Part shown: in pieces, positions 8,434 through 16,285 of the stretch
Position numbering within the stretch: position 1 is the first letter of the stretch
Layout: every line of letters begins with the position of its first letter
NCBI GenBank assembly: GCA_020634415.1
Contig: JACKBT010000004.1
Span: forward strand, 124,001-188,000
Length of the DNA stretch: 64,000 nt
Direction: 5' to 3'
DNA from: Ardenticatenaceae bacterium
Lineage (GTDB): Bacteria; Chloroflexota; Anaerolineae; Promineifilales; Promineifilaceae
Made by a program: the position numbers and the translations under genes
The notes under the pieces: model-generated
The model's input: the letters and a program-made list of their open reading frames with translations, nothing else
Databases searched by the model: none
What the model was told of the DNA's origin: nothing

Positions 8434-9246
8434 TTGCCGCGAATTATTTTTTGGAACGTTAACAATAAGGATTTAACAAATTTTGTTTGTTCAATTACTG
8501 CATCAACGAATGCAGATATTGTTGTTCTCATTGAGAATAATGTTTCATTTGAGGAGACTCTCCAAGCACTTCGCTCGAATGTTTCTCGAGATTTCTATTA
8601 TCCAAATGTTATAACAGAAACCGATAAAAGATTTCACTGTTTTTGCAAAAGACCAGAGCTTGATCTGTCCGAGACACACTCTGGCATTCGTACTAGTGTA
8701 CGCAAATTTCAAATCGGACGACACAAAACCCTTCTCGTACTAGTTCACGGGGTTGATATTCGAAATTACGATTCTGAAACCCGTCAAGACTTTGCCAAAT
8801 TGCTCTCGGACGATATGAAGTTCGTACAAAAAGAAAAGAAAATAAATGAATTGATAGTCCTTGGCGATTTTAATATGAATCCATTTGAAAGAGGGATGAA
8901 CTCTGCCACGGGATTAAACGCAATGATGACGAAAGCATGTGTGGAGCCTGGACACCGCACATTTCTCAGCAAAAAATACGATTTCTATTACAATCCAATG
9001 TGGAGTCTTTTCGGTGATAATGCAAATGGACCTGCTGGAACTATATACGATACTAGCAGTCAAGGGCCTTATGGATGGAGTATGCTCGATCAGGTATTAA
9101 TCCACTACTCAATCGTAGGGCTTTTTCAGAATGTAAAGATTTTGACTGAGGCAGGGACGGAATCCCTTAAAAACAAAAAAGGACATCCAGACGAAAATAA
9201 TGCGTCAGATCATTTTCCACTTTTAATAGATTTTTGTGAGGATTAA
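8434..9246 (+). CDS. Endonuclease/exonuclease/phosphatase (EEP) family protein
   Basis: 270 residues from the TTG at 8434, chosen because AAAAGGG ends 9 bases upstream and the product begins MPRIIFWNVN, right at the EEP fold; the frame is open back to a TTG at 8401, which directly follows a stop codon and has no ribosome binding site. EEP motifs are in order: FWNVN near the N-terminus, VLIENN (metal-binding Glu), LVLVHG, GDFNMN at 144-149 (Asp and Asn), and the C-terminal SDH triad at 258-260. The enzyme should cleave phosphodiester bonds in nucleic acid or a small phospho-substrate, using Mg2+. The gene is AT-rich, contains no ACGGCCGT palindrome and is followed one base later by an unknown gene, so it looks like part of a transferred two-gene module. 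Confidence 0.75.
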   Translation: MPRIIFWNVNNKDLTNFVCSITASTNADIVVLIENNVSFEETLQALRSNVSRDFYYPNVITETDKRFHCFCKRPELDLSETHSGIRTSVRKFQIGRHKTLLVLVHGVDIRNYDSETRQDFAKLLSDDMKFVQKEKKINELIVLGDFNMNPFERGMNSATGLNAMMTKACVEPGHRTFLSKKYDFYYNPMWSLFGDNANGPAGTIYDTSSQGPYGWSMLDQVLIHYSIVGLFQNVKILTEAGTESLKNKKGHPDENNASDHFPLLIDFCED

Positions 9247-9247
9247 A

Positions 9248-9760
9248 ATGAGTGATTTTTGGCCAAGCGGGCTTGATCTTAGTGACACACGATCTCCAAG
9301 AGATATTCTTAATGTTGCCCAAGATGATTGGGATTCAGGTAGTGGCGGAATCATGAAATTGATTCTTCAGGATACGACCTCTAAATCAGGCTACTCTATG
9401 ATAGTAGTTCACGCAAAGCATGTCCCCAGTGACAGAACATCTACCCTATTCACAGTAATACATCGACCCGATAATCCTTACCCTTTAGACATTCAATTGG
9501 CAGAGGACAATTTACCAGACTTTCTGAAAAAATCTTATAGTCGCTCGGGATTCGCAGTTATGGCTGCGGCAATCGGGTCAATGAATGATTCAGTTGAGAA
9601 TACATGGGTTTCTGATACCCCTTCTGAGTTCCAGAAAAAGCTCGTTCAGGCGTTTAATTCGGGTGTCATTAAGAGTAAGATACTTAACCTAGCATCAAAT
9701 GTATCTAGTGTCTTAGATGACACCATTGGAGATCCCCAAGAGGATTCTTTGGAAAATTGA
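9248..9760 (+). CDS. Unknown protein, partner of EEP nuclease
   Basis: 170 residues from the ATG at 9248, which has GAGGA 5 bases upstream inside the end of the EEP gene; the ATG comes one base after the previous stop. I do not recognise the family. The product starts MSDFWPSGLDLSDTRSPRDIL, has a beta-rich middle (GIMKLILQDTTSKSGYSMIVVHAK, STLFTVIHRPDNPYPLDIQL) and a helical C-terminus (SEFQKKLVQAFNSGVIKSKILNLASNVS). No signal peptide or membrane segment. Tight coupling with the nuclease suggests an immunity, targeting or regulatory subunit. Base composition matches the nuclease gene and not the surrounding genes. A terminator follows about 100 bases downstream. Confidence 0.7.
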   Translation: MSDFWPSGLDLSDTRSPRDILNVAQDDWDSGSGGIMKLILQDTTSKSGYSMIVVHAKHVPSDRTSTLFTVIHRPDNPYPLDIQLAEDNLPDFLKKSYSRSGFAVMAAAIGSMNDSVENTWVSDTPSEFQKKLVQAFNSGVIKSKILNLASNVSSVLDDTIGDPQEDSLEN

Positions 9761-9860
9761 TCTCTACAAATTACAGAGGGCAGATTTCAGGTTGGCATCC
9801 ATTAGGAAAGGTTGATAGTGGTTTCAAGAAAGCGGTGCGCTTAGTCTAATTGTATTTTGC

Positions 9861-9889
9861 AAAAAGTGCCTGAAATCGGCACTTTTTTT
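9861..9889 (+). terminator. Rho-independent terminator after EEP operon
   Basis: Stem AAAGTGCC/GGCACTTT around a TGAAATC loop region, followed by a run of seven T. It ends the transcript of the two-gene EEP module and marks the right border of the AT-rich island; ACGGCCGT reappears at about 9900. Confidence 0.85.
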
Positions 9890-9966
9890 CATTCCGCAAA
9901 ACGGCCGTTTCCGATAAAATCCCCCCTCAATAAAGCATCCAATCCGTAAAAGAGAGATTTTCATAT

Positions 9967-10031
9967 AGTGGGTATATTGGTATATTGGTTATAAATACAC
10001 CACTACACCAATACACCATTACACCATTACA
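9967..10031. repeat. Heptad-type inverted repeat (TATTGGT units) before TPP enzyme gene
   Basis: The left arm repeats GTATATTGGTATATTGG and the right arm repeats ACACCAATACACCATT units, so the arms pair imperfectly. The same unit family recurs at 13789-13856. It occupies the leader of the gene at 10061. Confidence 0.7.
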
Positions 10032-10060
10032 TCCCCTTAACAGCTTGAAATGAGGTTCCC

Positions 10061-11680
10061 ATGACAAAACAAACTGGCGGACAGGCCGTCGTCAACGCCC
10101 TCCTCAACCACAACATCCACACCCTCTTCGGCCTACCCGGCGTCCAAAACGACTGGCTCTACAACGCCCTCTATGATGCCGGCGAGCAGATTCGCGTCAT
10201 CCACACCCGCCACGAACAAGGCGCGGGCTACATGGCCCTCGGCTACGCCCTGGCTACAGGCGAAAACGCCGTCTTCAATATCGTCCCTGGCCCCGGCCTG
10301 CTCAACGCCACCGCCGCCCTGGCCACCGCCTACGGCCTCAACGCCCCCCTCCTCTGCCTCACCGGGCAAATCCCCGCCCCCCAAATCGGGCGCGGCCTGG
10401 GCGTTCTCCACGAAATCCCCGACCAACTGGCCGTCATGCGTACCCTCACCAAATGGTCAGAGCGCATCAACAGCCCCGCCGAAGCCCCCAGCCTCATCGC
10501 CGAAGCCTTCCGCCAATTGGGATCGGGCCGTCCCCGCCCCGTTGGCCTGGAAGTGCCTATGGATGTGCTGGAGAAAACGGCCGTCGTCACCCCCTCTCCC
10601 CCTCTCCCCCTCTACCATCCCCCCCTCGACCACGACCTCATCGAAAAAGCTGCCAGAGCTTTGGGAAACGCCAAACGGCCGATCATCTACACCGGCTCCG
10701 GCGCCCAAAACCTCAGCCCCGAAATCACCCAACTGGCCCTAGACCTGGAAGCCCCCGTTATCGGCTATCGCACGGGCATGGGTGTCTTAGACGGCCGTCA
10801 CTACCTCAGCCTCCATCAACCCCCCTCACATGAACTATGGAAAATGGCCGATGCCGTCCTCCTCATCGGCACCCACGCCCGCATCCCCCTCAAAGATTGG
10901 GGCGTGGACAAAGCCATGACCCTCATCAAAATAGACGTGGACCCCAACAGCCACCACCTCTTCGCCAAACCCCACATCGCCATCACCGCCCGTGCCGAAG
11001 ACGCTGTACCCCTGCTGCTGGAGCGCGTCGCCGCTCACAACCACCGCCGCGACTCCCGCCAGGCCGAAATGCTGGCCCTCAAAGCTGATTGGGCCGAGCG
11101 CACCGCCTACCTCGAACCCCAACTCACCTACCTGCAAATCATCCGCGAAGAGCTAGGCGAAGAGGGCATCTTTGTAGACGAACTCACCCAAGTTGGCTTT
11201 GCCAGCCGCATCACCTACCCCGTCTACAAACCCCGCACCTTCATCTCCACCGGCTACATGGGCACACTCGGCTACGGCTTCCCCACCGCCCTCGGTGTCA
11301 AAGTCGCCCAACCCGATAAGCCCGTCATTGCCGTCACGGGCGATGGTGGTTTCATGTTTAGTGTACAGGAATTGGCAACGGCCGTTCAACACCGCATCGG
11401 CCTCGTCACCCTCCTCTTCAACAACAACCAATACGGCAACGTCCAACAGATGCAGCGCGAACTCTACGACAATCGCATCATCGCCACCGACCTGCACAAC
11501 CCCGATTTCGTCAAAATGGGCGAATCCTTCGGCGCTCAAGCCTTCCGCACCCACACCCCCGACCAACTACGCCACGCCATCCGCCAGGGTTTCGCCACCG
11601 ACCTGCCCACCCTCATCGAAGTCCCCGTCGGCGACCTGCCCAGCGTAGACCGCTTCCGTAAATTCCCACGAGTCCGATAG
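10061..11680 (+). CDS. Thiamine-pyrophosphate-dependent enzyme (acetolactate synthase/decarboxylase superfamily)
   Basis: 539 residues, ATG with GAGG 6 bases upstream. It has the three-domain POX/IlvB-like architecture: an N-terminal pyrimidine-binding domain with the cofactor-activating Glu52 in RHEQGAGYMA, a central domain, and a C-terminal pyrophosphate-binding domain with GDGG at 427-430 followed by NNNQYG. It lacks an obvious FAD-type quinone-reducing signature. Substrate is probably a 2-oxoacid decarboxylated, or a C-C ligation or cleavage. It is the first gene of a co-oriented cluster containing HpaG-, HpaE- and HpaD-like enzymes, so it may handle an aryl-2-oxoacid or a pyruvate-level product of aromatic ring cleavage. 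It is not a standard ilvB because no small subunit is adjacent. Confidence 0.8.
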   Translation: MTKQTGGQAVVNALLNHNIHTLFGLPGVQNDWLYNALYDAGEQIRVIHTRHEQGAGYMALGYALATGENAVFNIVPGPGLLNATAALATAYGLNAPLLCLTGQIPAPQIGRGLGVLHEIPDQLAVMRTLTKWSERINSPAEAPSLIAEAFRQLGSGRPRPVGLEVPMDVLEKTAVVTPSPPLPLYHPPLDHDLIEKAARALGNAKRPIIYTGSGAQNLSPEITQLALDLEAPVIGYRTGMGVLDGRHYLSLHQPPSHELWKMADAVLLIGTHARIPLKDWGVDKAMTLIKIDVDPNSHHLFAKPHIAITARAEDAVPLLLERVAAHNHRRDSRQAEMLALKADWAERTAYLEPQLTYLQIIREELGEEGIFVDELTQVGFASRITYPVYKPRTFISTGYMGTLGYGFPTALGVKVAQPDKPVIAVTGDGGFMFSVQELATAVQHRIGLVTLLFNNNQYGNVQQMQRELYDNRIIATDLHNPDFVKMGESFGAQAFRTHTPDQLRHAIRQGFATDLPTLIEVPVGDLPSVDRFRKFPRVR

Positions 11681-11681
11681 A

Positions 11682-11740
11682 CCGTAATCGGTAATCGGTG
11701 AACGGTAATCGGATTACGGACTACCGATTACCGATTACCG
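11682..11740. repeat. Heptad-type inverted repeat (TAATCGG units)
   Basis: The left arm has tandem GGTAATC units and the right arm tandem CGATTAC units, forming a long hairpin directly after the TPP enzyme stop. It ends 13 bases before the nitroreductase start and leaves its AAGGAG ribosome binding site free. Confidence 0.8.
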
Positions 11741-11753
11741 CCAAGGAGTCCCA

Positions 11754-12425
11754 TTGCAACCCGTCCCCTCCATCCCCCTCGACATGGCCCTCTTCCCCGA
11801 GGCCGAAATGAAAAGCCGCGCCGCCGCCTTCTTCCAATTCATGGCCCGCCGCCACAGCACCCGCGATTTCAGCGACAAACCTGTGCCGATGGATGTAATC
11901 CGCCACTGCCTGGAAACGGCCGGCCGCGCCCCCAGCGGGGCTAACCAGCAACCCTGGCACTTCGTCGTCGTCACCGATCCGGCCATCAAACACCAAATCC
12001 GCCTCGCCGCTGAAGAGGAAGAACGCGCCTTTTATGCCGAACGCGCCTCCGAAGAATGGCTCGATGCCCTGGCCCCCCTCGGCACCGATGCCGACAAATC
12101 CTTCATAGACCGCGCCCCTTGCCTCATCGTCATTTTCGCTCAATCGTATGGGTTAGATGAAAACGGCCGTAAAATCAAACATTACTACGTCCAAGAATCC
12201 GTCGGCATCGCCACCGGCTTCCTCATCACCGCCCTGCACCACGCTGGCCTCGCCTGCCTCACCCACACCCCCAGCCCCATGGGCTTCCTCGCCGACATCC
12301 TCAACCGCCCCAAAAACGAACGCGCCTACATCAACCTCGTCGTCGGCTACCCCGCCGCCAACGCCCAAGTCCCCCTCCACGCCACCGAAAAGAAGGCGTT
12401 AGAGGAGTTTGTAACCTTTGTTTAA
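11754..12425 (+). CDS. Nitroreductase-family FMN-dependent oxidoreductase
   Basis: 223 residues, TTG start preceded by CAAGGAG at 7-bp spacing; the downstream ATGs lack such a site. Family signatures: [34 protein letters not shown] (split FMN-binding motif with the SGANxQPW signature) and [24 protein letters not shown] in the C-terminal half. The architecture (long N-terminal helix, RRHSxRDF, insertion around 95-125) is closest in feel to the BluB/iodotyrosine-deiodinase-like branch. It uses FMN and probably NAD(P)H. In this cluster it could reduce or dehalogenate an aromatic substrate before ring cleavage, which is inference. Confidence 0.85.
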   Translation: MQPVPSIPLDMALFPEAEMKSRAAAFFQFMARRHSTRDFSDKPVPMDVIRHCLETAGRAPSGANQQPWHFVVVTDPAIKHQIRLAAEEEERAFYAERASEEWLDALAPLGTDADKSFIDRAPCLIVIFAQSYGLDENGRKIKHYYVQESVGIATGFLITALHHAGLACLTHTPSPMGFLADILNRPKNERAYINLVVGYPAANAQVPLHATEKKALEEFVTFV

Positions 12426-12426
12426 G

Positions 12427-12498
12427 GGAGACTAGAGACTAGAGACTAGAGACTAAGCAAACCAGTCTCTAGTCTCCAGTCCCCAGTCTCCACTCCCC
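12427..12498. repeat. Heptad-type inverted repeat (AGAGACT units)
   Basis: Four tandem AGACTAG-type heptads form the left arm and AGTCTCT/AGTCTCC heptads form the right arm. It lies immediately upstream of the P-loop gene at 12507; the right arm ends only 9 bases from that ATG and no Shine-Dalgarno sequence intervenes. Confidence 0.85.
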
Positions 12499-12506
12499 AT
12501 TTTCCC

Positions 12507-13787
12507 ATGTTAGTCATTCCCATTTCCTCCCAACTGTACCAAATCCTCCAAGAGCAGGCGCAAACGCGCCGTATGATATTCGTCACCGGCCTGCCCGGCG
12601 TGGGCAAAAGCCTGCTCATCCAGCAGCTTGCCCTCATCGCCCGCCAGGCTGACCGCCAGGTTCATCTGCTGCAATACAACGTAGCCCGTGAACCCTTTGA
12701 ACGCGAACCCTATGCCAGCAAATATCCCGAAGTCGAAGGTGTTACCGATCCGGCCATTCGCAAAGCGGTGGGCTTGTGGGCACGCACGGCCGTTCACCAC
12801 TGGCACACCACCCATCCCCACGCCGCCAACCTGCTTATCGGCGAACTGCCCCTCATCGGCAACCGCTTCATCGAACTCGCCGAATCCCACGACGACGCCG
12901 TAGAAGACGTTCTCGCCAGCGAGCAGGCCGAATTCGTCGTCCCTGTGCCTTCCTGGGAAGTCCGCGCCGTCATCGAAGAACGCCGCGCCCGCACCATCGC
13001 CGATCCCCAACACGAGCGCGAAAAGCTGGATGCCCCGCCCAATGTCCTGCAAGCCCTGTGGCAGCAAGTCAACAGCCTCGCCCGTGACATCCGCCTCACC
13101 AAAGCCAATCCCAAAACGGCCTACAACCCCTACATTTACGGTGGTGTCTATCAGGCCCTGTTACAGCACCGCCACCACAAACTGCTCCTCATAGACCAGG
13201 TATTACGCCCCCAACAATCGGTCTACGAGCTAGACATGCCCATCAACCGCCTCAAAGCCAGCCCCGCCGAAGTAGCCCACTTCATGGGCGAGGTGGAAAA
13301 CAGATATACGCCTGATGGTTTGAAAACGGCCGTCTCCAACTGGCACGCCATCATCACCGCCAACCCCAAACCCATAGACCCCGGCCCCGAACTGCGCCTG
13401 CCCCTGCCCGATGAACTACCCGGTGTGGCCAAGAAGACATGCTTAACGGCCGATCAACGCACCGCCCTCCACAACCTCATGGCCCTCCCCCTCGATGCCA
13501 CCCCCGCCGCCACCATCCCCTTGCTCGACCGCGCCCTCGAAGCCCTCGCCGCTGGTCTGGAGCCAGACCCCATCAAAGCCAACGTGGACAAATTCGACAT
13601 CTACGACAGCTACTTCAACGTCACCCGCACCCAGGCCAACAGCGGACTGGCCTTCCTCGTTGGCCTCCTGCAAGCCTACCGCAACGTCCTGCAAGATTTG
13701 CAAATTCCGCCCTACACCCTTACTGTTGTAGAACTACCCATGTTACGCATCGCGTTAGAGACAACATTGAGGCAGTTTGAAATTTAA
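12507..13787 (+). CDS. P-loop NTPase of unknown function (paralogue 1, with C-terminal extension)
   Basis: 426 residues. Walker A is GLPGVGKS at about residues 29-36, close to the N-terminus. Conserved blocks shared with the gene at 14475 include YPEVEGVTDPAIRK.VGLWARTAVHHWHTTH, LIGE.PLIGNR, SEQ..F.VPVPS, and IADPQHE.E..DAPPNVL.ALW. This looks like a small-molecule kinase or NTPase with a substrate-binding His/Trp-rich lid, but I do not recognise the family. Residues beyond about 285 are an extension absent from the paralogue. The start is supported by alignment of both N-termini (IS..LYQ and HTPLYQ); it has no Shine-Dalgarno, unlike the neighbouring enzyme genes. Together with 13872 and 14475 it forms a trio inside an aromatic-catabolic cluster. 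Confidence 0.65.
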   Translation: MLVIPISSQLYQILQEQAQTRRMIFVTGLPGVGKSLLIQQLALIARQADRQVHLLQYNVAREPFEREPYASKYPEVEGVTDPAIRKAVGLWARTAVHHWHTTHPHAANLLIGELPLIGNRFIELAESHDDAVEDVLASEQAEFVVPVPSWEVRAVIEERRARTIADPQHEREKLDAPPNVLQALWQQVNSLARDIRLTKANPKTAYNPYIYGGVYQALLQHRHHKLLLIDQVLRPQQSVYELDMPINRLKASPAEVAHFMGEVENRYTPDGLKTAVSNWHAIITANPKPIDPGPELRLPLPDELPGVAKKTCLTADQRTALHNLMALPLDATPAATIPLLDRALEALAAGLEPDPIKANVDKFDIYDSYFNVTRTQANSGLAFLVGLLQAYRNVLQDLQIPPYTLTVVELPMLRIALETTLRQFEI

Positions 13788-13788
13788 G

Positions 13789-13856
13789 GGTATATTGGTG
13801 TATTGGTCTATCGGTGTATCTACGTTTCCCTAATACACCAATACACCAATACACCA
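13789..13856. repeat. Heptad-type inverted repeat (TATTGGT / ACACCAA units)
   Basis: Left arm of TATTGGTGTATTGG units, right arm of ACACCAATACACCA units. It fills nearly the whole gap between the P-loop gene and the unknown helical-protein gene, and has the same unit type as 9967-10031. Confidence 0.85.
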
Positions 13857-13871
13857 TCTTCCTCATAAACC

Positions 13872-14426
13872 ATGCTAGACTTACAAGAACTCGACCAAGC
13901 CCGCGTCCGTTGGCAATTAGGCCACCATCTTTTCTTCAGCTACGTCCAATCCCTCATTGTCATCTGCGCCGACATCCGCGCCCAGTACGACGCTGGCGAT
14001 TTTGTCGCCGCCCGCGAAGCCATTGACCACGCCACCTATGTCATGTGGGGCGTCTCCGTCACCTTCAAGCTGACCGGCGGCTTCTCCCAGGCGGCCTACG
14101 AAGGCTACGTGCGTCCCAACATGTTTGAAGCCGCTGAAGGGTTTAGCGGCATGTGGGCACACGACCACGACTACCTCGTCAAAAAAATCATGCGCCAACT
14201 CAAACCCATCTTCACCGAGCCGCCAGCAGAACTAGCCCTGTCTGTGCAAAAATTCCGCCAGGCCTTTGCCATCATGTACGACTCCCACAAATTCGTCTGC
14301 GACCAGTTTGAAGGCGGCCAGCCCAGCCTGCTCATGGGTGAAGATGCCCAGAAAACGGCCGCTGAAATGATAGACACCTTCAAGCGCAACCGCCTTCTCG
14401 TCCTCGGCGTACCCATGAAACCCTAA
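13872..14426 (+). CDS. Unknown helical protein between two P-loop paralogues
   Basis: 184 residues, predicted by eye to be almost wholly alpha-helical and soluble, with no signal peptide. Noticeable residues are many aromatic and His positions (LGHHLFFSYVQ, MWAHDHDYLVKK, YDSHKFVCDQF), which could line an active-site pocket or bind metal. I do not recognise the family. The ATG has no Shine-Dalgarno (CTCATAAACC upstream) and follows a heptad hairpin. Conserved placement between two related NTPases suggests a shared small-molecule pathway or complex. No paralogue of it is present in the window. Confidence 0.6.
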   Translation: MLDLQELDQARVRWQLGHHLFFSYVQSLIVICADIRAQYDAGDFVAAREAIDHATYVMWGVSVTFKLTGGFSQAAYEGYVRPNMFEAAEGFSGMWAHDHDYLVKKIMRQLKPIFTEPPAELALSVQKFRQAFAIMYDSHKFVCDQFEGGQPSLLMGEDAQKTAAEMIDTFKRNRLLVLGVPMKP

Positions 14427-14467
14427 ATCGCAAATTGCAAATCGTAAATCGTAAATCGTAAATCCCA
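14427..14467. repeat. Tandem AAATCGT heptads (single arm)
   Basis: Five consecutive AAATCGT/AAATTGC-type heptads with no complementary arm, filling the 48-base gap between the helical-protein gene and the second P-loop gene. It looks like a one-armed version of the hairpin elements found at the other boundaries. Confidence 0.8.
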
Positions 14468-14474
14468 AACCCCC

Positions 14475-15332
14475 ATGTCCCTCATCCTCCCTCCCCACAC
14501 CCCCCTCTACCAAACCTTCGCCGACATCGTGGCGCGGCGCAAATTGGTCTTTTTTGCCGGGCTGCCCGGCGCTGGCAAAAGCCTGCTGCTCAAACAACTG
14601 GTGCTGTTAGCCCAGGCCGCCGGCCGCACCGTAGATTTGCTGCAATGGGATGTCGTCCGTTCCCCCTTTGAAACACCCCATCTGCTGCAACAATTCCCCG
14701 AAGTAGACGGCGTAACCCATGCCGCCATTCGCAAAGGGGTGGGGCTGTGGGCACGCACGGCCGTTCACCACTGGCACACCACTCACCTAAACGACAACCA
14801 CATGCTCATCGGCGAAACCCCCCTCATCGGCAACCGCCTCATGGAACTGGCCCAACCACACGACGATAACGTAGAAGCCATGTTAAGCAGCGAGCAAACC
14901 CTCTTCCTCGTCCCCGTTCCCTCCGCCGCTGTGCGCCGCCACATCGAAACCGCCCGCGAACAAAGCATCGCCGATCCCCAACACGAAAAAGAGACCAAAG
15001 ACGCGCCGCCCAACGTCCTCCGCGCCCTCTGGCAAGAGGTAGCGCAGCTTGGCTACCAACTCAACCTAACCGACACAAAACCCGTAGGCCACGTCGCCTA
15101 CGAACCAGAAGTGTACACGGCCGTTTACCACCACCTCCTGCCCCATCGCCACCATCACATCCTCCCCATCACCACCATCCTCCAACCCAGCGGCTCCGCC
15201 TACGATTTAACCCTGAACGGACACGAACTGGCGGCCACCCCAGAGGCAGTGAATGAAATAATGACGGCCGTTCAACACCAATACACCCCCGCCGAACTAG
15301 ACGAGATTGTCTCGCGCTGGTATGAAGTTTGA
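14475..15332 (+). CDS. P-loop NTPase of unknown function (paralogue 2)
   Basis: 285 residues. Walker A is GLPGAGKS at about 29-36. It is homologous along its length to residues 1-285 of the protein at 12507 (shared VGLWARTAVHHWHTTH, GE.PLIGNR, SEQ, PVPS, IADPQHE.E..DAPPNVL.ALW blocks), so a tandem duplication with loss or gain of a C-terminal domain occurred. Its start has no Shine-Dalgarno (CCCAAACCCCC before ATG). Family and substrate are unknown to me; a metabolite kinase, activating or modifying a cluster intermediate, is the most natural guess from the small size and P-loop position. The downstream gap contains an elaborate multi-hairpin element. Confidence 0.65.
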   Translation: MSLILPPHTPLYQTFADIVARRKLVFFAGLPGAGKSLLLKQLVLLAQAAGRTVDLLQWDVVRSPFETPHLLQQFPEVDGVTHAAIRKGVGLWARTAVHHWHTTHLNDNHMLIGETPLIGNRLMELAQPHDDNVEAMLSSEQTLFLVPVPSAAVRRHIETAREQSIADPQHEKETKDAPPNVLRALWQEVAQLGYQLNLTDTKPVGHVAYEPEVYTAVYHHLLPHRHHHILPITTILQPSGSAYDLTLNGHELAATPEAVNEIMTAVQHQYTPAELDEIVSRWYEV

Positions 15333-15346
15333 TAAAAATACAACAA

Positions 15347-15438
15347 GCGGTTAAAACCGCAGCAACGACTACGAAGCCCACCTACGTGGGCTAGTCGGCG
15401 AAGGCCGACTTCGTAGTCGTTGCCGCGAATTTATTCGC
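15347..15438. repeat. Multi-hairpin element forming a three-way junction
   Basis: Four nested or serial perfect palindromes: GCGGTTAAAACCGC (15347-15360); outer arms 15362-15376/15409-15423 with 15 complementary bases; inside them CCCAC-CTAC-GTGGG and GTCGGC-GAAG-GCCGAC; then GCGAATTTATTCGC (15425-15438). As RNA it would fold into a three-way junction flanked by two short hairpins. It lies between the P-loop gene and the HpaG-like gene. A looser relative is at 35766-35905. Confidence 0.85.
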
Positions 15439-15459
15439 CCAGAAACAAAGGAGAGTTAC

Positions 15460-16197
15460 ATGAAACTTGCCCGCTTTGCCCACAATGGACAAATCCACGA
15501 AGCCGTTTATAGAGACGGCCGTTTATACGAAGGCAGCCAATCCTACGACCCCGACGACGTGATGTTCTTGCCCCCCGTCGAGGCACGCGGCTGCACCGCC
15601 ATCGGCGTGGCCCTCGGCTACGGCAAACATGCCAAAGAGCTAAAACTAGATGTGCCCGACTACCCCCTCCTCTTCCACAAAATGCCCAACACCTTCATCG
15701 GCCACAAAGCCAAAGTCGTCCGCCCCGATGTAGAGTACATGCACTACGAAGGCGAATTAGTGGTAGTGATGGGGCGCGGCGGACGCTACATCCCCGTCAG
15801 CGAAGCCCTCGACTACGTATACGGCTACACCATCGGCAACGAAATGACCGTGCGCGACTTCGTCGGCAACTACTACCGCCCCCCCGTCAAAGCCAAAGGC
15901 TTTGACACCTTCGGGCCAATGGGACCATTTCTGGTAACGGCCGATGAAATAGACCCCACCAACTGCAACATCCGCACCTACGTCAACGGCGAACTGCGCC
16001 AGGAAGGCAACACCAGCAACCTGCGCCACAGCGTCGCCGAACTCATCGCCTACATGTCCGAATTCATGACCATCCAGCGCGGCGACATCATCTACACCGG
16101 CACCCCCGAAGGCATCTCCCACGTCTACGCCGGCGACCACATGCGCGTGGAAATTGACGGCATTGGCGCACTAGAAAACGAAGTAATCGCTGCATAA
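15460..16197 (+). CDS. Fumarylacetoacetate-hydrolase-family isomerase/decarboxylase (HpaG-like)
   Basis: 245 residues, ATG with AAAGGAGAG upstream. FAH-fold signatures: YPLLFHKMPNTFIGH, then metal-binding HYEGELVVVMG (Glu97, Glu99) and GYTIGNEMTVRDF, and the C-terminal RGDIIYTGTPEGISHVYAGD. The third metal ligand is normally an Asp in a ND motif; here NE (Glu128) is seen, a conservative change. In the homoprotocatechuate pathway HpaG converts 5-oxo-pent-3-ene-1,2,5-tricarboxylate and 2-hydroxyhepta-diene-dioate. Presence beside HpaE- and HpaD-like genes supports that role, although hpaF, hpaH and hpaI are not in the window. Confidence 0.8.
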   Translation: MKLARFAHNGQIHEAVYRDGRLYEGSQSYDPDDVMFLPPVEARGCTAIGVALGYGKHAKELKLDVPDYPLLFHKMPNTFIGHKAKVVRPDVEYMHYEGELVVVMGRGGRYIPVSEALDYVYGYTIGNEMTVRDFVGNYYRPPVKAKGFDTFGPMGPFLVTADEIDPTNCNIRTYVNGELRQEGNTSNLRHSVAELIAYMSEFMTIQRGDIIYTGTPEGISHVYAGDHMRVEIDGIGALENEVIAA

Positions 16198-16198
16198 A

Positions 16199-16270
16199 GG
16201 GAGATTAGAGACCAGAGATTAGAGATTGTCAGTCTGAGACCTAATCTCCAATCTCTAGTCTCCAATCTCC
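16199..16270. repeat. Heptad-type inverted repeat (AGAGATT units)
   Basis: Left arm of GATTAGAGACCAGAGATT units and right arm of AATCTCCAATCTCTAGTCTCC units, filling the gap between the HpaG- and HpaE-like genes. It ends before the TTAGGAG ribosome binding site of the next gene. Confidence 0.85.
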
Positions 16271-16285
16271 TTTCTTAGGAGAAAA

